NCBI RefSeq assembly: GCF_016864235.1
Contig: NZ_CP045732.1
Location: forward strand, 2,728,001-2,792,000
Length of the DNA: 64,000 nt
Origin: Legionella sp. MW5194
Lineage (GTDB): Bacteria > Pseudomonadota > Gammaproteobacteria > Legionellales > Legionellaceae
Direction: 5' to 3'
Shown here: positions 26,141 through 36,111 of the stretch, piece after piece
How the letters are laid out: each line of letters opens with the position of its first letter
Position numbering within the stretch: the first letter of the stretch is position 1
The notes under the pieces: generated by a model
The model's database searches: none
The model's input: the letters and a program-made list of their open reading frames with translations, nothing else
What the model was told of the DNA's origin: nothing
Program-made: the position numbers and the translations under genes

Positions 26141-27956
26141 TGTCATTAAAATTGCCGTATTGCCGGGCGATGGCATAGGAGACGAGGTCACCGAAGCAGC
26201 TCTGCCGATCTTTAAGGCATTGAATTTACCGGTGGCTATCCACCGCGGCGACATCGGCTGGGCGTGCTGGCAGGAGCAGGGCAACCCTCTTCCAGAAAAA
26301 ACCTGGCAATTGATTCGCCATTGCGACGCCACCTTGATTGGCGCCATTACCAGCAAACCGGTACGTGAAGCCTTACGCGAGCTGTCGCCTAAACTTCAAA
26401 AGAATCCTGTTGAGTACGTCTCTCCCTTGATTCAATTAAGGCAAAAACTGGATTTATTCGCCAATGTACGGCCCTGTTTTAATTTGCTCGACAGTGAGCG
26501 ACCATTTCGTTTCTGCATCATTCGGGAAAATACCGAAGGCCTTTATGCAGGCTTTGATTTTCACCCACCGCCAGAACCCATCAGTCAGCTGATACGCCAG
26601 CAAAAGCGCTGGCAGCATATGTCGACTCAGGATTTGAGCGTCAGTCTCCGCCTGCAAAGCCGGCAGGGATTGCAGCGCCTGTTTGAATTTGCCTTCCAAT
26701 ATGCAAAAGAGAATCAATTCACCCGCGTAACCTTTGCTGACAAGCCGAATGTTCTCCGCCAAAGCAGCGCGTTTGCGCGGGATATTTTTGAAGCCGTGGC
26801 GGCAGGCTATCCCGCCATCACGGCCGACATCGCCAACATTGATGCCACAGCGCTCTGGCTGGTCAGACGGCCTGAAGAATTTGGTGTCATTGTCGCTGAA
26901 AACATGTTTGGCGATATTCTTTCTGACGTAGGGGCCGCGGTCATGGGCGGGCTTGGTTTTGCTCCCAGCGCCAACATGGGACATAAGGGCTGTTATTTTG
27001 AACCGGTGCACGGCAGCGGCCCGCGCATCACAAGCCATCGTGCCAACCCCAGCGCCATGTTCCTGACCATTGGTTTATTGTTAACGCATTTTGGTTACAG
27101 CAATGAAGCGAAACGCATCACCCAGGCCATCGCCGCGGTCATTAAGGATGGGCGTTACCTGACCTATGATTTAGGCGGCAAAAGCACCACCGAAGAAATG
27201 GCGCAGGTGATTATTGAACAGGTCATCCACCCTGACTTGCCAACACCGCTTTTTTTAAAACAGGGGATTGACGCCAACCACTTGACGCTGGATTTGCCAC
27301 TTCAACAACTCAAGCAGTTCAGCACCGCTGAAATTGCCGATGCTCTGGATGCCTGCGGTGTGGACGGAGCGCTGCTGCACATGAAGCCCTTAGCCAGCGG
27401 CATCAAACTGGCTGGTCCGGCTTACACGGTTCAATACAGTCCCTATCAACGCGTCGGTCAAACGTTTAAGCAAGCCGCGAATTACATTGATAACGTCCCG
27501 GCCAACGCGGTCATTGTCATTGATAATCAGGCCCGCATTGATTGCACCGTCTGGGGCGACATTCTCACCCAGGCCGCATTGGTCAAAGGCATAGCAGGGA
27601 CCGTCGTCAATGGGGCGGTGCGGGATGTGACCAAAATTCTTAACAGCAATTACCCGTTGTTCGCTGTCGAGCGTTTCATGCGCTCAGGCAAAAACCGGGT
27701 GCAGAAATCGGGCGAACAATGCCCTGTCAGCATCAACGGTGTAACGATTCATCCCGGTGATATTCTTTTTGGTGATGATGATGGTGTGTTAGTGATCCCG
27801 GCTGCTTTATTGGGCGAGGTTCTGGTCAAAGCCCAGGCCATAGCTGAAACTGAAAATAAAATCATCGATGCGGTCAAAAAGGGGCGGCGTCTTGATGAGG
27901 CCCGGGAGGACTATCGTTATGATCAGCCCTGGTTAAATCCGGCGGACAAAGGATAA
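26127..27956 (+). CDS. Isocitrate/isopropylmalate-type dehydrogenase fused to RraA-type aldolase
   Basis: The 609-residue protein is a fusion. Residues 1-about 375 are a beta-decarboxylating dehydrogenase: LPGDGIGDEVTEAA start, RENTEGLYAG, ADKPNVLR, ENMFGDILSDVGA and FEPVHGSGPRI, all catalytic blocks kept. Residues about 390-600 belong to the RraA/HMG aldolase family: TAEIADALDACGV, AGPAYTV and GIAGTVVNGAVRDV. The first part would oxidise and decarboxylate a malate-like acid with NAD(P); the second cleaves hydroxy-oxo acids. The joined activities next to a DRE-TIM aldolase suggest oxo-acid chain chemistry. I know of no standard enzyme with this fusion. It overlaps its upstream neighbour and is 4 bases from the next. 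Confidence 0.83.
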   Translation: MTLNDVIKIAVLPGDGIGDEVTEAALPIFKALNLPVAIHRGDIGWACWQEQGNPLPEKTWQLIRHCDATLIGAITSKPVREALRELSPKLQKNPVEYVSPLIQLRQKLDLFANVRPCFNLLDSERPFRFCIIRENTEGLYAGFDFHPPPEPISQLIRQQKRWQHMSTQDLSVSLRLQSRQGLQRLFEFAFQYAKENQFTRVTFADKPNVLRQSSAFARDIFEAVAAGYPAITADIANIDATALWLVRRPEEFGVIVAENMFGDILSDVGAAVMGGLGFAPSANMGHKGCYFEPVHGSGPRITSHRANPSAMFLTIGLLLTHFGYSNEAKRITQAIAAVIKDGRYLTYDLGGKSTTEEMAQVIIEQVIHPDLPTPLFLKQGIDANHLTLDLPLQQLKQFSTAEIADALDACGVDGALLHMKPLASGIKLAGPAYTVQYSPYQRVGQTFKQAANYIDNVPANAVIVIDNQARIDCTVWGDILTQAALVKGIAGTVVNGAVRDVTKILNSNYPLFAVERFMRSGKNRVQKSGEQCPVSINGVTIHPGDILFGDDDGVLVIPAALLGEVLVKAQAIAETENKIIDAVKKGRRLDEAREDYRYDQPWLNPADKG

Positions 27957-27960
27957 GCCA

Positions 27961-28821
27961 ATGATTGCTTCTGAACTGGATTTCATTGATATTCATTACC
28001 ATGCCAATCCCGATCTGTATGAACGGAAAATGGACGCTTTAAGCGCAGGCCGCATTTATCAATCCCTGCGGGGCGCCGTTGTTTTAACCAGCCATCTGGG
28101 CGCCACCAGTGTGGAAGCAACCCTTGCTCAAAAGCAAGGCTTGCCTGTTTTGCCATCCCTTATCCTCAATCACATCAGCGGCGGTATTCATTACCGGGCC
28201 GTGTTGCAGGCCCTGGCTCAGTATCAGCCGACCTTCCCCGGCAAGATGATTGTCCATTTTCCTACCATTACCGGGCGTCATTACCGTTCTCGCCTGGCAA
28301 GGCAGTTAAGTAAACCTCGGTTTCATGCGGAGACCCTGCAAGGAGAGACTCTTTTCAACGACGCCCTGCAGTTGCGTCCTGAGGTGATCGACATTCTCAA
28401 AATGGCGAAGGATTATCCGATTGTTTTATCCACGGGCCATGCGTCAAAAGACGAGGTCTATGCGTTAATCGATGCCTGTGTGCACCACGATGTGCCGGCG
28501 CTGCTGCTTAATCAACCGGCCAACCCCTTAACGCGTCTGCAGGCACCAGAGCTGGCCAGCTTATCCGAACTGCAATGGCTCTGGATAGAGCAAACCTTGT
28601 TAACCTACTTGTTGTATTATCAGGATAAGGAAGATTTTGCCGATGTCGTGCAAACGCTGCCACGGGTCATTTACAGTTCCGATCTGGGTCAAAGCAGTCA
28701 AATCGATATCCACACCTGGCATGAATACACCAACACCCTGTTTCAAGAGCTGGCCCTCCCTGCGTCCCGCCAGACGGAATTACGCAAAACAAACCCTTTG
28801 TATTTATTGGGCATTGTTTAA
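27961..28821 (+). CDS. Amidohydrolase-like metal-dependent hydrolase (DUF6282-like)
   Basis: The 286-residue protein opens with DFIDIHYHANPDLYER, a HxH motif as in amidohydrolase barrels, and has STGHASKDE and SSDLGQS further on, which could supply the other metal ligands. This fits the DUF6282 group of predicted metal-dependent hydrolases, whose substrate is not known to me. It begins 4 bases after the dehydrogenase-aldolase fusion and is the last gene of the run, convergent with a dienelactone hydrolase gene. It may open or close a ring or amide in the pathway. Confidence 0.72.
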   Translation: MIASELDFIDIHYHANPDLYERKMDALSAGRIYQSLRGAVVLTSHLGATSVEATLAQKQGLPVLPSLILNHISGGIHYRAVLQALAQYQPTFPGKMIVHFPTITGRHYRSRLARQLSKPRFHAETLQGETLFNDALQLRPEVIDILKMAKDYPIVLSTGHASKDEVYALIDACVHHDVPALLLNQPANPLTRLQAPELASLSELQWLWIEQTLLTYLLYYQDKEDFADVVQTLPRVIYSSDLGQSSQIDIHTWHEYTNTLFQELALPASRQTELRKTNPLYLLGIV

Positions 28822-28829
28822 ATTTTTCC

Positions 28830-29546
28830 TTAACGTTGAAAAATCTCCTCAAGGAATAAGGCGGTCGTTTGCCAGGAACGCCGGTCAGCCGATGCGTTGT
28901 ACATCAACCCGGATTCTTTTTCATGTGCGTCCGGATTACTGAAGGAATGCGCGGTCAGACCGTACATGTGCACTTGCCAATCCACCCCTTTGCGCGTCAT
29001 TTCATCCGCAAATTGCCTGACCTGTTCGGGCGGGACCAGGGGATCATCATAACCATGCAGAACCAGCACTTTGGCGGTTATTGCCGCCTCACTGCCGGGG
29101 GGTTCTGAAAGCAAACCATGAAAGCTGACTACCCCGCGAAGTTCTACGCCGGTTCTTGCCAAATCGAGCACGCAAAGCCCGCCAAAGCAATAACCGATGG
29201 CGGCAATGCGGCTGGCATCCGCCTGGGGTAGATTGCAGACGGTGGTATACGCGGCGAGAATACGCTGTGCCAACTGTTCACGATGTTGCACCAAGGGCGT
29301 CATTAAGGCACGCCGTTGGTCATTATCAAGACCCAGACGAGCCTCTCCGTACATGTCCAGGGCAAAACCCACATAACCCATCCTTGCCAGTTGCCTTGCC
29401 TTTTCACAGGGGGCCTCCCCTCGCCCCCGCCAGTCCGGCGCAATCATCACCACGGGCCGAATCTCAGTGGTACGATCATCATAAGCAAAATACCCTTGGC
29501 ACAAGGTTTCTTCATGCTGGTAGTCTATCTCACTGCATTGAATCAT
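28830..29546 (-). CDS. Dienelactone hydrolase family protein (first of two paralogues)
   Basis: The 238-residue alpha/beta hydrolase has the nucleophile motif GYCFGG (Cys in the elbow, as in dienelactone hydrolases), an acidic residue in LHGYDDPLVPPEQ and a His in LTAHSFSNPDA. The family hydrolyses lactones or activated esters in the cytoplasm. A close paralogue lies at 43770-44495, with the same GxCFGG core and similar length. It ends only 8 bases from the converging amidohydrolase gene. Confidence 0.88.
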   Translation of the reverse strand: MIQCSEIDYQHEETLCQGYFAYDDRTTEIRPVVMIAPDWRGRGEAPCEKARQLARMGYVGFALDMYGEARLGLDNDQRRALMTPLVQHREQLAQRILAAYTTVCNLPQADASRIAAIGYCFGGLCVLDLARTGVELRGVVSFHGLLSEPPGSEAAITAKVLVLHGYDDPLVPPEQVRQFADEMTRKGVDWQVHMYGLTAHSFSNPDAHEKESGLMYNASADRRSWQTTALFLEEIFQR

Positions 29547-29618
29547 TGGTTCCCTGAATTAATTACCTATTAACGAATTACTAACATAAAGCAGAGTAAA
29601 AGCACATTCAAGGTTGTT

Positions 29619-30578
29619 ATGATCATTAAATCTTGTTATTGTTTTTCGTTTCTCCACGATAATGTCTTTATGACTCTATCCAAATCACTGTTTGCCAGTC
29701 TTGGTACAGGAGCTGGGGTAGCCTGGCCCTTGTTTGGTATTGTCAGTTCTGCTTTAAGTCTTGCTATAGGCGGCCTTAGTGTTGTCGGTTTTGGAGCAGC
29801 CTGCTCTTTGCTGTTTTTAATAATTGGTTTACCTGTATTTTATATTTCCTATCAACAGGAAAAACAGCAGCAAGAACAATTGGAAGCTAAATTCGTTAAG
29901 GCGATTCAGGAACTGGTCGACAATCTTTATGCTGCTTTTCTTCTAAATGGTCATAGCGATTATGTAAAATTTGTTCAGGGATGGCTGAGAAAAAGAACGG
30001 ACTTCCCAAAACGATTAGAACCTCTATTGTTAATAATGTTATCAAAAATGAACAAGTCAGGCACCAAGATACCGGATCAACAAATGATTCGGTTTGCCGC
30101 AAAACATTACTTTGCCGCAATAGAAATGACGTTACCAGCCCCTCCTGCAAAAAAACTTGCGCAAACTGCTTTTTTATCTTTTGTCGGTACATTTGGCTCT
30201 ATAGCTGGATGCAGTGCCGGCATGATGGGGGTTATTTCTTCTCTAGGCATTATGGCAGGTTTTGGCACTGTGCCCCTGCTTGCGGCTGTCATTTTGAGCA
30301 CCTCGATAATTTGCGGAATTTATGTGGCAACTCATGCCATCGCAAGCGAAACTGCGGGTTGGAAAAAATCACAAGTACGGCAACTATTAAAGTCGTTTAA
30401 TCGGACTTTTTCTATGGACATCATCGTGGAAAGCCGATTAAAGAAAGAGCAACCCGAACGCGTTTCCCGCAAACTTTTTTATCCAGAACCTGAAAATACC
30501 CTGTCCGGCTCAGAACAGCTTGTGCTCCCCTCAGTTGGCAGTCAAAAATCAGCGACATCTCATTTTTTACAAAATTGA
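29619..30578 (+). CDS. Hypothetical multi-pass membrane protein
   Basis: I do not recognise this 319-residue protein. It has two hydrophobic Gly-rich regions: residues about 25-80 (two helices, AWPLFGIVSSALSLAI and LLFLIIGLPVFYI) and about 180-240 (two helices), separated by a charged helical part and followed by a polar tail with Ser/Gln. This hairpin layout is found in some Legionella effectors that insert in host membranes, and also in ordinary inner-membrane proteins. The gene is more A+T-rich than its neighbours. AAGG precedes the ATG at 29619; an in-frame ATG at 29670 (MTLSKSLF) could also be the start. Confidence 0.58.
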   Translation: MIIKSCYCFSFLHDNVFMTLSKSLFASLGTGAGVAWPLFGIVSSALSLAIGGLSVVGFGAACSLLFLIIGLPVFYISYQQEKQQQEQLEAKFVKAIQELVDNLYAAFLLNGHSDYVKFVQGWLRKRTDFPKRLEPLLLIMLSKMNKSGTKIPDQQMIRFAAKHYFAAIEMTLPAPPAKKLAQTAFLSFVGTFGSIAGCSAGMMGVISSLGIMAGFGTVPLLAAVILSTSIICGIYVATHAIASETAGWKKSQVRQLLKSFNRTFSMDIIVESRLKKEQPERVSRKLFYPEPENTLSGSEQLVLPSVGSQKSATSHFLQN

Positions 30579-30674
30579 TTATTTATTTACCTTTTTGAAA
30601 AATCAGCAAAGTACCTTGCTGCTATATTTAAAATAGAAACATACTATTCGTTTATTCAGGCAAAGGAAAACGTC

Positions 30675-31523
30675 ATGTCAGCGAATTATGCCGTTAGCCG
30701 TATGACTCGAGAGGAAATGCCCCTGGCCATTCAATGGGCAACCAATGAAGGCTGGAACCCGGGTTTACACGACGCCGACTGTTTTTTTGAAGCCGACCCT
30801 CATGGTTTTTTTGTGGGGAAACTGGATGGCAAAATCATTGCCATGGGATCGGCAGTGGTTTATGACGATCAGTTCGCCTTCTGCGGTTTTTACATGGTGG
30901 CTCCGGAATACCGCGGCAAAGGCTATGGGCTGGAATTAACCCGCCACCGCCTCGATTACGTTGGCAATCGCAATGCCGGAATTGACGGCGTGCTCAGCAT
31001 GCTCAATAAATACGAACGCCTGGGGTATCAAATAGCCCATCATAATGCCCGTTACCAGGGGCATGGATTACCCATCCTCAAGGAATTCAACCATGCCATT
31101 GTGTCGCTTGGATCAGAACACTATGGGGCCTTGTATGCCTATGATCGAAGGCATTTTCCCGCTGCGCGTGACCACTTTTTACAACACTGGATTAAACAAC
31201 CGGAAGGGGCCGCCCTCGCCTGGATTATTGATGGCCAGATAAAGGGTTATGGTGTGCTTCGCGCCTGTCAGCAGGGATTTAAAATCGGTCCCTTGTTCGC
31301 CGACAATTCCCACATTGCCTTTGGCCTGTTTGATAGCCTGGTCAGTCATGCCAAGGGGGAAACCGTTTACATTGACATTCCTGAAAATAACCCACACGCC
31401 TTGGCGTTAGTCAATCGCCACGCCATGCAAAAATGCTTTGCCACGGCAAGAATGTACTTAAAAGGCGAACCGAAACTGCCCACTGAGCATATTTATGGCA
31501 TTACCACGTTTGAATTGGGTTAA
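30675..31523 (+). CDS. Two-domain GNAT acetyltransferase (YitH-type C-terminal domain)
   Basis: The 282-residue protein has an N-terminal GNAT domain with FYMVAPEYRGKGYGLELTRHRL, the acetyl-CoA loop, and a second acetyltransferase-like domain (about 155-275) of the kind named Acetyltransf_18. Such double GNATs act on small molecules. SD AAAGGAAA precedes the ATG. It overlaps the next gene by one base (TAATG), so the two are coupled; the combination with a deacetylase-like protein suggests acyl transfer and removal on related compounds. Confidence 0.87.
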   Translation: MSANYAVSRMTREEMPLAIQWATNEGWNPGLHDADCFFEADPHGFFVGKLDGKIIAMGSAVVYDDQFAFCGFYMVAPEYRGKGYGLELTRHRLDYVGNRNAGIDGVLSMLNKYERLGYQIAHHNARYQGHGLPILKEFNHAIVSLGSEHYGALYAYDRRHFPAARDHFLQHWIKQPEGAALAWIIDGQIKGYGVLRACQQGFKIGPLFADNSHIAFGLFDSLVSHAKGETVYIDIPENNPHALALVNRHAMQKCFATARMYLKGEPKLPTEHIYGITTFELG

Positions 31524-32440
31524 TGATGGCCAGAAATTTAATCGGTTATGCGGCTCACTCTCCCCTACCCTCCTGGCCACAGGGCGCGCGAGTAGCCATT
31601 AATTTTGTCATTAACTACGAAGAAGGGGCTGAATTAACCCCGGTTAACGGCGATACGCAGGCGGAAACCTATGGCGGCGAATTTGCGGTGGCACCCCGTC
31701 CCCAAGGCCTGCGCCACCTGAGCATGGAATCCCTGTTTGAGTACGGCAGCCGTGCCGGTATCTGGCGCCTGCTTCGGCTGTTTGAACAAAAGGCCATGCC
31801 TTTGACTGTCTTTGCCACAGGCTTGGCACTGCAATTAAACCCCGAACTCTGCCGCTATTTACGGTTCAGCGATTATGACATTGCCGGCCACGGCTGGCGA
31901 TGGATCGATTACGCGCACATGCCGAAAGAAGAGGAAAAAAAGCACATTGAACGCTGTGTAGAAACCATCGAGCAATTAACCGGCCAACGGCCGCAAGGGT
32001 GGTATACTGGGCGGCGCAGTGAACATACCCGGCCATTGCTGCGGGAGATTGGCGGCTTTCTCTATGATTCTGACAGCTATGCCGATGATCTGCCCTTTGT
32101 TGAAGACGATCATTTGATTATACCCTATACCTTGGTCTGCAATGACTTCCGTTACACCACCAATCCAGGTTTCTCGACCGCTGACGACTTCTACCTGCAG
32201 CTTAAAAACACGCTGGATTACCTCTATGAAGACAATCGCCTGGCGTTGATGACCATTGGTCTGCACCCCCGAATCAGCGGTCATCCCGGACGGTGTCTGG
32301 CCGTCAGACGCTTTATGGATTACCTTAGACGGTTTCCCGATGTATGGATTACCCGACGTGTGGATATTGCCCATTATTGGCTGAATGAAATCAGCGCCTC
32401 GTTAAAAGGCAATCACCCGACACGCCGCAAAAAGACATGA
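31523..32440 (+). CDS. puuE: Polysaccharide deacetylase-like protein (PuuE allantoinase type)
   Basis: The 305-residue protein fits the PuuE branch of the NodB-type family: VAINFVINYEEGAE, the long FEYGSRAGIWRLLRLF, DIAGHGWRWIDYA, GWYTGRRSEHTR and DSDSYADDLPF. PuuE hydrolyses allantoin without metal in some bacteria; relatives remove acyl groups from amines. No other purine catabolism genes are near. It starts at the ATG of TAATG overlapping the double GNAT gene; a second ATG follows directly. Confidence 0.85.
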   Translation: MMARNLIGYAAHSPLPSWPQGARVAINFVINYEEGAELTPVNGDTQAETYGGEFAVAPRPQGLRHLSMESLFEYGSRAGIWRLLRLFEQKAMPLTVFATGLALQLNPELCRYLRFSDYDIAGHGWRWIDYAHMPKEEEKKHIERCVETIEQLTGQRPQGWYTGRRSEHTRPLLREIGGFLYDSDSYADDLPFVEDDHLIIPYTLVCNDFRYTTNPGFSTADDFYLQLKNTLDYLYEDNRLALMTIGLHPRISGHPGRCLAVRRFMDYLRRFPDVWITRRVDIAHYWLNEISASLKGNHPTRRKKT

Positions 32441-32441
32441 C

Positions 32442-33833
32442 TTAAAAATCAATGAACAGACGGTGGTCTATTTTTTTAAGTTGCGATTTAAACAAATCCT
32501 TAATTGCTTCCAGCCGCTCTGCATTATTGGCCTCAAACCGTGCCACCAGACAAGGCGTGGTATTGGAGGCGCGTAACAACCCCCAGCCATCGGCAAATTC
32601 CACCCGCATGCCGTCAATGTCAATGATTTCTGCCGCCGGAAAATGCGCTTCCCGACTGAAACGCTCCATGAAAAGGAATTTTTCTTCTTCCGCAATGGGA
32701 ATTTTAATTTCCGGCGTATTAATGCTATTGGGAACTGTCGCAAATTGTTCGCTCGCCGGAAACGGTGACGCGCTGATGATTTCCAGTAACCGGCAGGCGC
32801 TGTAAAGCGCATCATCAAACCCATACCAGCGATGTTTGAAAAACAGGTGGCCACTCATCTCACCGGCCAGGGCAGCCTGTTCCTGTTTCATCACCGATTT
32901 AACAATGGAATGCCCGGTGGGACACATTTTCGGCGTCCCTCCAGCCGCTTCAATCACCTTCGCGAGATGACTGGAGCATTTGACATCAAATACAATGGTT
33001 GCCCCTTTGACCTGTTGCAACAGATCGCGGGCATAAAACATCATTAAGCGGTCGGGCCAGATGATTTCACCCGTATTGGTCACCACGCCTAAACGATCGG
33101 CATCGCCGTCAAACGCAAGCCCGATATCGGCCTGATGCAGTGCTACAGCCTGGCGCAGGTCGTGTAAATTGTCTTCAATGGTCGGATCGGGGTGATGATT
33201 GGGAAAACGCCCATCCACCTCACAATACAAAGGAATAACCTCGCACCCCAGTTTTTCAAACACCGAGGGAATCACCGGGCCAGCAATGCCGTTACCGCAA
33301 TCCACGACAACCTTCAATGGTTTTGCCAACATCACGTCAGAGACAATGCGGGCAATGTAATCTGAAAGCACATCCTGATTAATCAACGTCCCTTTGCCGG
33401 ATTGAAACTGCCCCAGGCAGACCCGCTCGTACAGGGCATCAATGTCCGTCTGGACCAGTGTTTTACCGGCAAGAATGATTTTGATGCCATTGTAATCGGC
33501 CGGATTATGGCTGCCGGTGACCATCAAACCGCAATCCAGATCATAGGCACAGGTGGCGTAATACATCACGGGGGTAGCGACTGCGCCCAGGTCAACGACA
33601 TCAATGCCGCTATCCAGCAGGCCCTGTTTTAACGCAGTACACAAACTGTCGCTGGTTAAACGACCATCGCGGGCCACGAAAATGGTGCAGCGTGCAAGCG
33701 CCTGCAACTCCAGGCTGATGGCTTTGCCGATGGTATAAAAGGCATCTTCATCCAGAGAGGTGCCGATAACGCCACGGATGTCGTAAGCCCGAAAAACCGC
33801 ACGGTCGATTGGCCGTGGATGATAAGTCATCAT
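32442..33833 (-). CDS. algC: Phosphomannomutase/phosphoglucomutase
   Basis: The 463-residue protein is an alpha-D-phosphohexomutase of the AlgC type. The phosphoserine loop TGSHNP has Ser108, the metal loop reads DGDADRLG, the sugar loop GEMSGH, and the phosphate loop RASNTTPC. It interconverts 1- and 6-phosphates of mannose and glucose for surface polysaccharide precursors. It is the last gene of a coaBC-dut-algC operon and overlaps dut by ATGA. Confidence 0.95.
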   Translation of the reverse strand: MMTYHPRPIDRAVFRAYDIRGVIGTSLDEDAFYTIGKAISLELQALARCTIFVARDGRLTSDSLCTALKQGLLDSGIDVVDLGAVATPVMYYATCAYDLDCGLMVTGSHNPADYNGIKIILAGKTLVQTDIDALYERVCLGQFQSGKGTLINQDVLSDYIARIVSDVMLAKPLKVVVDCGNGIAGPVIPSVFEKLGCEVIPLYCEVDGRFPNHHPDPTIEDNLHDLRQAVALHQADIGLAFDGDADRLGVVTNTGEIIWPDRLMMFYARDLLQQVKGATIVFDVKCSSHLAKVIEAAGGTPKMCPTGHSIVKSVMKQEQAALAGEMSGHLFFKHRWYGFDDALYSACRLLEIISASPFPASEQFATVPNSINTPEIKIPIAEEEKFLFMERFSREAHFPAAEIIDIDGMRVEFADGWGLLRASNTTPCLVARFEANNAERLEAIKDLFKSQLKKIDHRLFIDF

Positions 33834-34288
33834 TGTCTCCCGGAACTGCCAAAACCCCCTTCGCCGCGGCTTGACTCAGTAAAGGCGTCAACCACGGTAA
33901 AACCCACGCGGGTCACCGGCAGGAAAACCAATTGAGCAATACGATCCCCCGGCTCAACTGTAAAATGATCCTGGCTGCGGTTCCAGCAGGAAATTTTCAA
34001 TTCACCCTGATAATCGGAATCAATCAGGCCGACCAGATTGCCAAGCACAATTCCATGCTTATGACCTAATCCTGAACGGGGAAGAATCACCGCGGCCAGA
34101 TTGGGATCCGCAATGTAGATTGCAAGTCCAGTGGGTAACAGGACGGTTTCATTGGGGGCAATTTGCAACGGCTCATTAATGCATACCCGCAAATCAAGGC
34201 CAGCCGAACCCGGGGTGGCATAAGAGGGCAATTCAATGGTTTGCCCAAGGCGCGGGTCAAGAATTTTAAGTTGAATGGCGTTAAGCAT
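33830..34288 (-). CDS. dut: Deoxyuridine 5'-triphosphate nucleotidohydrolase
   Basis: The 152-residue dUTPase has all five motifs, including [35 protein letters not shown] and the C-terminal [10 protein letters not shown]. It turns dUTP into dUMP and works as a trimer. The start at 34288 has AAGGAA seven bases upstream and gives the standard length; the frame extends upstream into coaBC but without a start signal. It begins one base after the coaBC stop and overlaps algC. Confidence 0.96.
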   Translation of the reverse strand: MLNAIQLKILDPRLGQTIELPSYATPGSAGLDLRVCINEPLQIAPNETVLLPTGLAIYIADPNLAAVILPRSGLGHKHGIVLGNLVGLIDSDYQGELKISCWNRSQDHFTVEPGDRIAQLVFLPVTRVGFTVVDAFTESSRGEGGFGSSGRQ

Positions 34289-34289
34289 A

Positions 34290-35525
34290 TCAATTCCTTG
34301 CTTTTGTAAGGGAGCCATTTTGAAGAGTTGCCGCAAGAATTGCAATAATTTCTCCCGCAATCCGCGTTTTGTGCTGAAAGGCCAGTGCTCTTTCTTCCTG
34401 TGATGTAATCACGGTGACCTCATTGCCATCCTGTTCAAATCCTTTATTTCCCCCGACCTGATTGGCAATGATCATATCGAGTTTTTTAGCTTTGAGTTTT
34501 TGCCGGGCATGCTCGACAACCCTGGTTGTTTCCGCTGCAAAACCAACCACATAGGCGGCTTTACCACTGGAGGCGACTTCAGAAAGGATGTCGGGGTTTT
34601 TAGTCAGGGTCAATGACAGGGATTCGGCCTGCTGCTTTTTTATTTTTTCTGGCGCGGGCTGGTCGATACCATAATCCGCCACCGCTGCACAGCCAATAAA
34701 AATCATGCCCGGTTTCAGCGCCTCCATCACAGCCTTGCGCATGTCGTGCGCGGATTCTACCGAACAGGCGATCACGCCCGGGGGGACAGGCAGGGTTGAA
34801 GGTCCGCTGATTAAACGCACCTCAGCACCTGCCATTTGGGCGGCGGCAGCCAGAGCATACCCCATTTTGCCGGAACTGCGGTTAGTGATCATTCTGACCG
34901 GATCAATCGCCTCCCAGGTAGGGCCTGCCGTAATCATCACCGTTCTGCCAGCCAAAAGGCCGCTGACAGCATGAAGCCTTAAACCGGTAAGAATGGCTTC
35001 CACGTCACTTAAACGGCCTGGACCTTGTTCACCGCAGGCCTGAAGCCCTTCATCAGGCCCCACAAAAATCACCCCACGGTTGCGCAGGATCTGGCAATTG
35101 TCGCAGGTAGCCGGGTGCTGCCACATGCTGCGGTTCATTGCCGGGCAGACGATTACGGGATTTTCAGCGACAAGGCAGAGGGTAGATAACAAATCATCCG
35201 CCAACCCATGGGCCATTTTGGCCAGAAAATTAGCTGACGCCGGGGCAATCAGCAGGTAATCGGCCCAGCGGGCCAATTCAATATGCCCCATGGCGCGCTC
35301 TGCCTGTGAATCAAACAGTTCCGTTCTGACCTCGTGGCCGCTTAAAGCCTGCAGGGTCAACGGAGTGATGAATTGCTGCGCGGATTGCGTCATCACAACC
35401 CGCACATCGGCGCCCAGGCGGGTCAATTCGCGAATCAGATAGGCCGATTTGTAAGCCGCGATACCGCCACAAATGCCCAAAACAATGTTCTTGCCGGCAA
35501 AATCCTGCATGCGTTTCTCATTCAA
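34290..35525 (-). CDS. coaBC: Bifunctional phosphopantothenoylcysteine decarboxylase/phosphopantothenate--cysteine ligase
   Basis: The 411-residue protein joins a flavin-dependent CoaC domain (residues 1-about 190: [11 protein letters not shown], active His in [31 protein letters not shown]) and a CoaB domain (about 190-405: [32 protein letters not shown]). It makes 4'-phosphopantetheine for coenzyme A. First gene of the operon with dut and algC, an order found in many proteobacteria. Confidence 0.96.
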   Translation of the reverse strand: MNEKRMQDFAGKNIVLGICGGIAAYKSAYLIRELTRLGADVRVVMTQSAQQFITPLTLQALSGHEVRTELFDSQAERAMGHIELARWADYLLIAPASANFLAKMAHGLADDLLSTLCLVAENPVIVCPAMNRSMWQHPATCDNCQILRNRGVIFVGPDEGLQACGEQGPGRLSDVEAILTGLRLHAVSGLLAGRTVMITAGPTWEAIDPVRMITNRSSGKMGYALAAAAQMAGAEVRLISGPSTLPVPPGVIACSVESAHDMRKAVMEALKPGMIFIGCAAVADYGIDQPAPEKIKKQQAESLSLTLTKNPDILSEVASSGKAAYVVGFAAETTRVVEHARQKLKAKKLDMIIANQVGGNKGFEQDGNEVTVITSQEERALAFQHKTRIAGEIIAILAATLQNGSLTKARN

Positions 35526-35608
35526 TGGTGACTACCTGCGATCAAAACATAATCCCTGACATAAAGGAATATCAAGCCTGAACCATAAAAACCGTTGCTT
35601 GTTGACAA

Positions 35609-36079
35609 TTACCGTGATTCATCGGACGGCGGTACTGTACAGTGGGCACGCAGGCTTTCCACCCACTCCCGATTTTTACCAAAATCGTAATAACCCATGG
35701 TCGCGCTGGATGTCACCTGGCCGTCATTTCCAATGATTAACCAATCGGTAAAGTTAAATACCGGGCTCTGTCGATAGGCTATCAGCGATGACGCGTCCAG
35801 TTTGACCAGCGTAGTTTTCGGCGATTGCCTGAGCACACAGTCCCTGATTGCCGACAAATCAGTGACAGTCAGCGGCGCCACGTAATGACTATCGCTCTCA
35901 GGCACCCGGCTACTCACCCAGTTAGGCTTGGACACGTTAAGCGTTCCCTGAATTAACCCTTGAGGCATAGCCCGGAAATTGATTGCAGGTATAAAATGCA
36001 TAAGCAACGGTGCAACAATTAAAATCACAAAAAGGGCCGTGAATACAATTGCAAGCGTGGACATGGTTTTTTCTTTCAT
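35609..36079 (-). CDS. DUF1499-like membrane-anchored protein
   Basis: The 156-residue protein has one N-terminal membrane segment (about 8-30) and a periplasmic or external domain that resembles DUF1499: KPNWVSSRV near the start and MGYYDFGKNREWVESLRAHC at the end, matching the GYSDFGxNRxRxExLR pattern. Function of DUF1499 is unknown. An in-frame ATG at 36064 (MSTLAIVF) is an equally good start; neither has a clear ribosome binding site. Confidence 0.65.
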   Translation of the reverse strand: MKEKTMSTLAIVFTALFVILIVAPLLMHFIPAINFRAMPQGLIQGTLNVSKPNWVSSRVPESDSHYVAPLTVTDLSAIRDCVLRQSPKTTLVKLDASSLIAYRQSPVFNFTDWLIIGNDGQVTSSATMGYYDFGKNREWVESLRAHCTVPPSDESR

Positions 36080-36111
36080 TGAGGTAAAATTCTATCTTAG
36101 CGATTTCTTGG

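Noticed and set aside
26454-27038. 194-codon minus-strand open frame
   Set aside because: Inside the dehydrogenase-aldolase fusion gene, which has all its motifs; codon pattern belongs to the plus strand.
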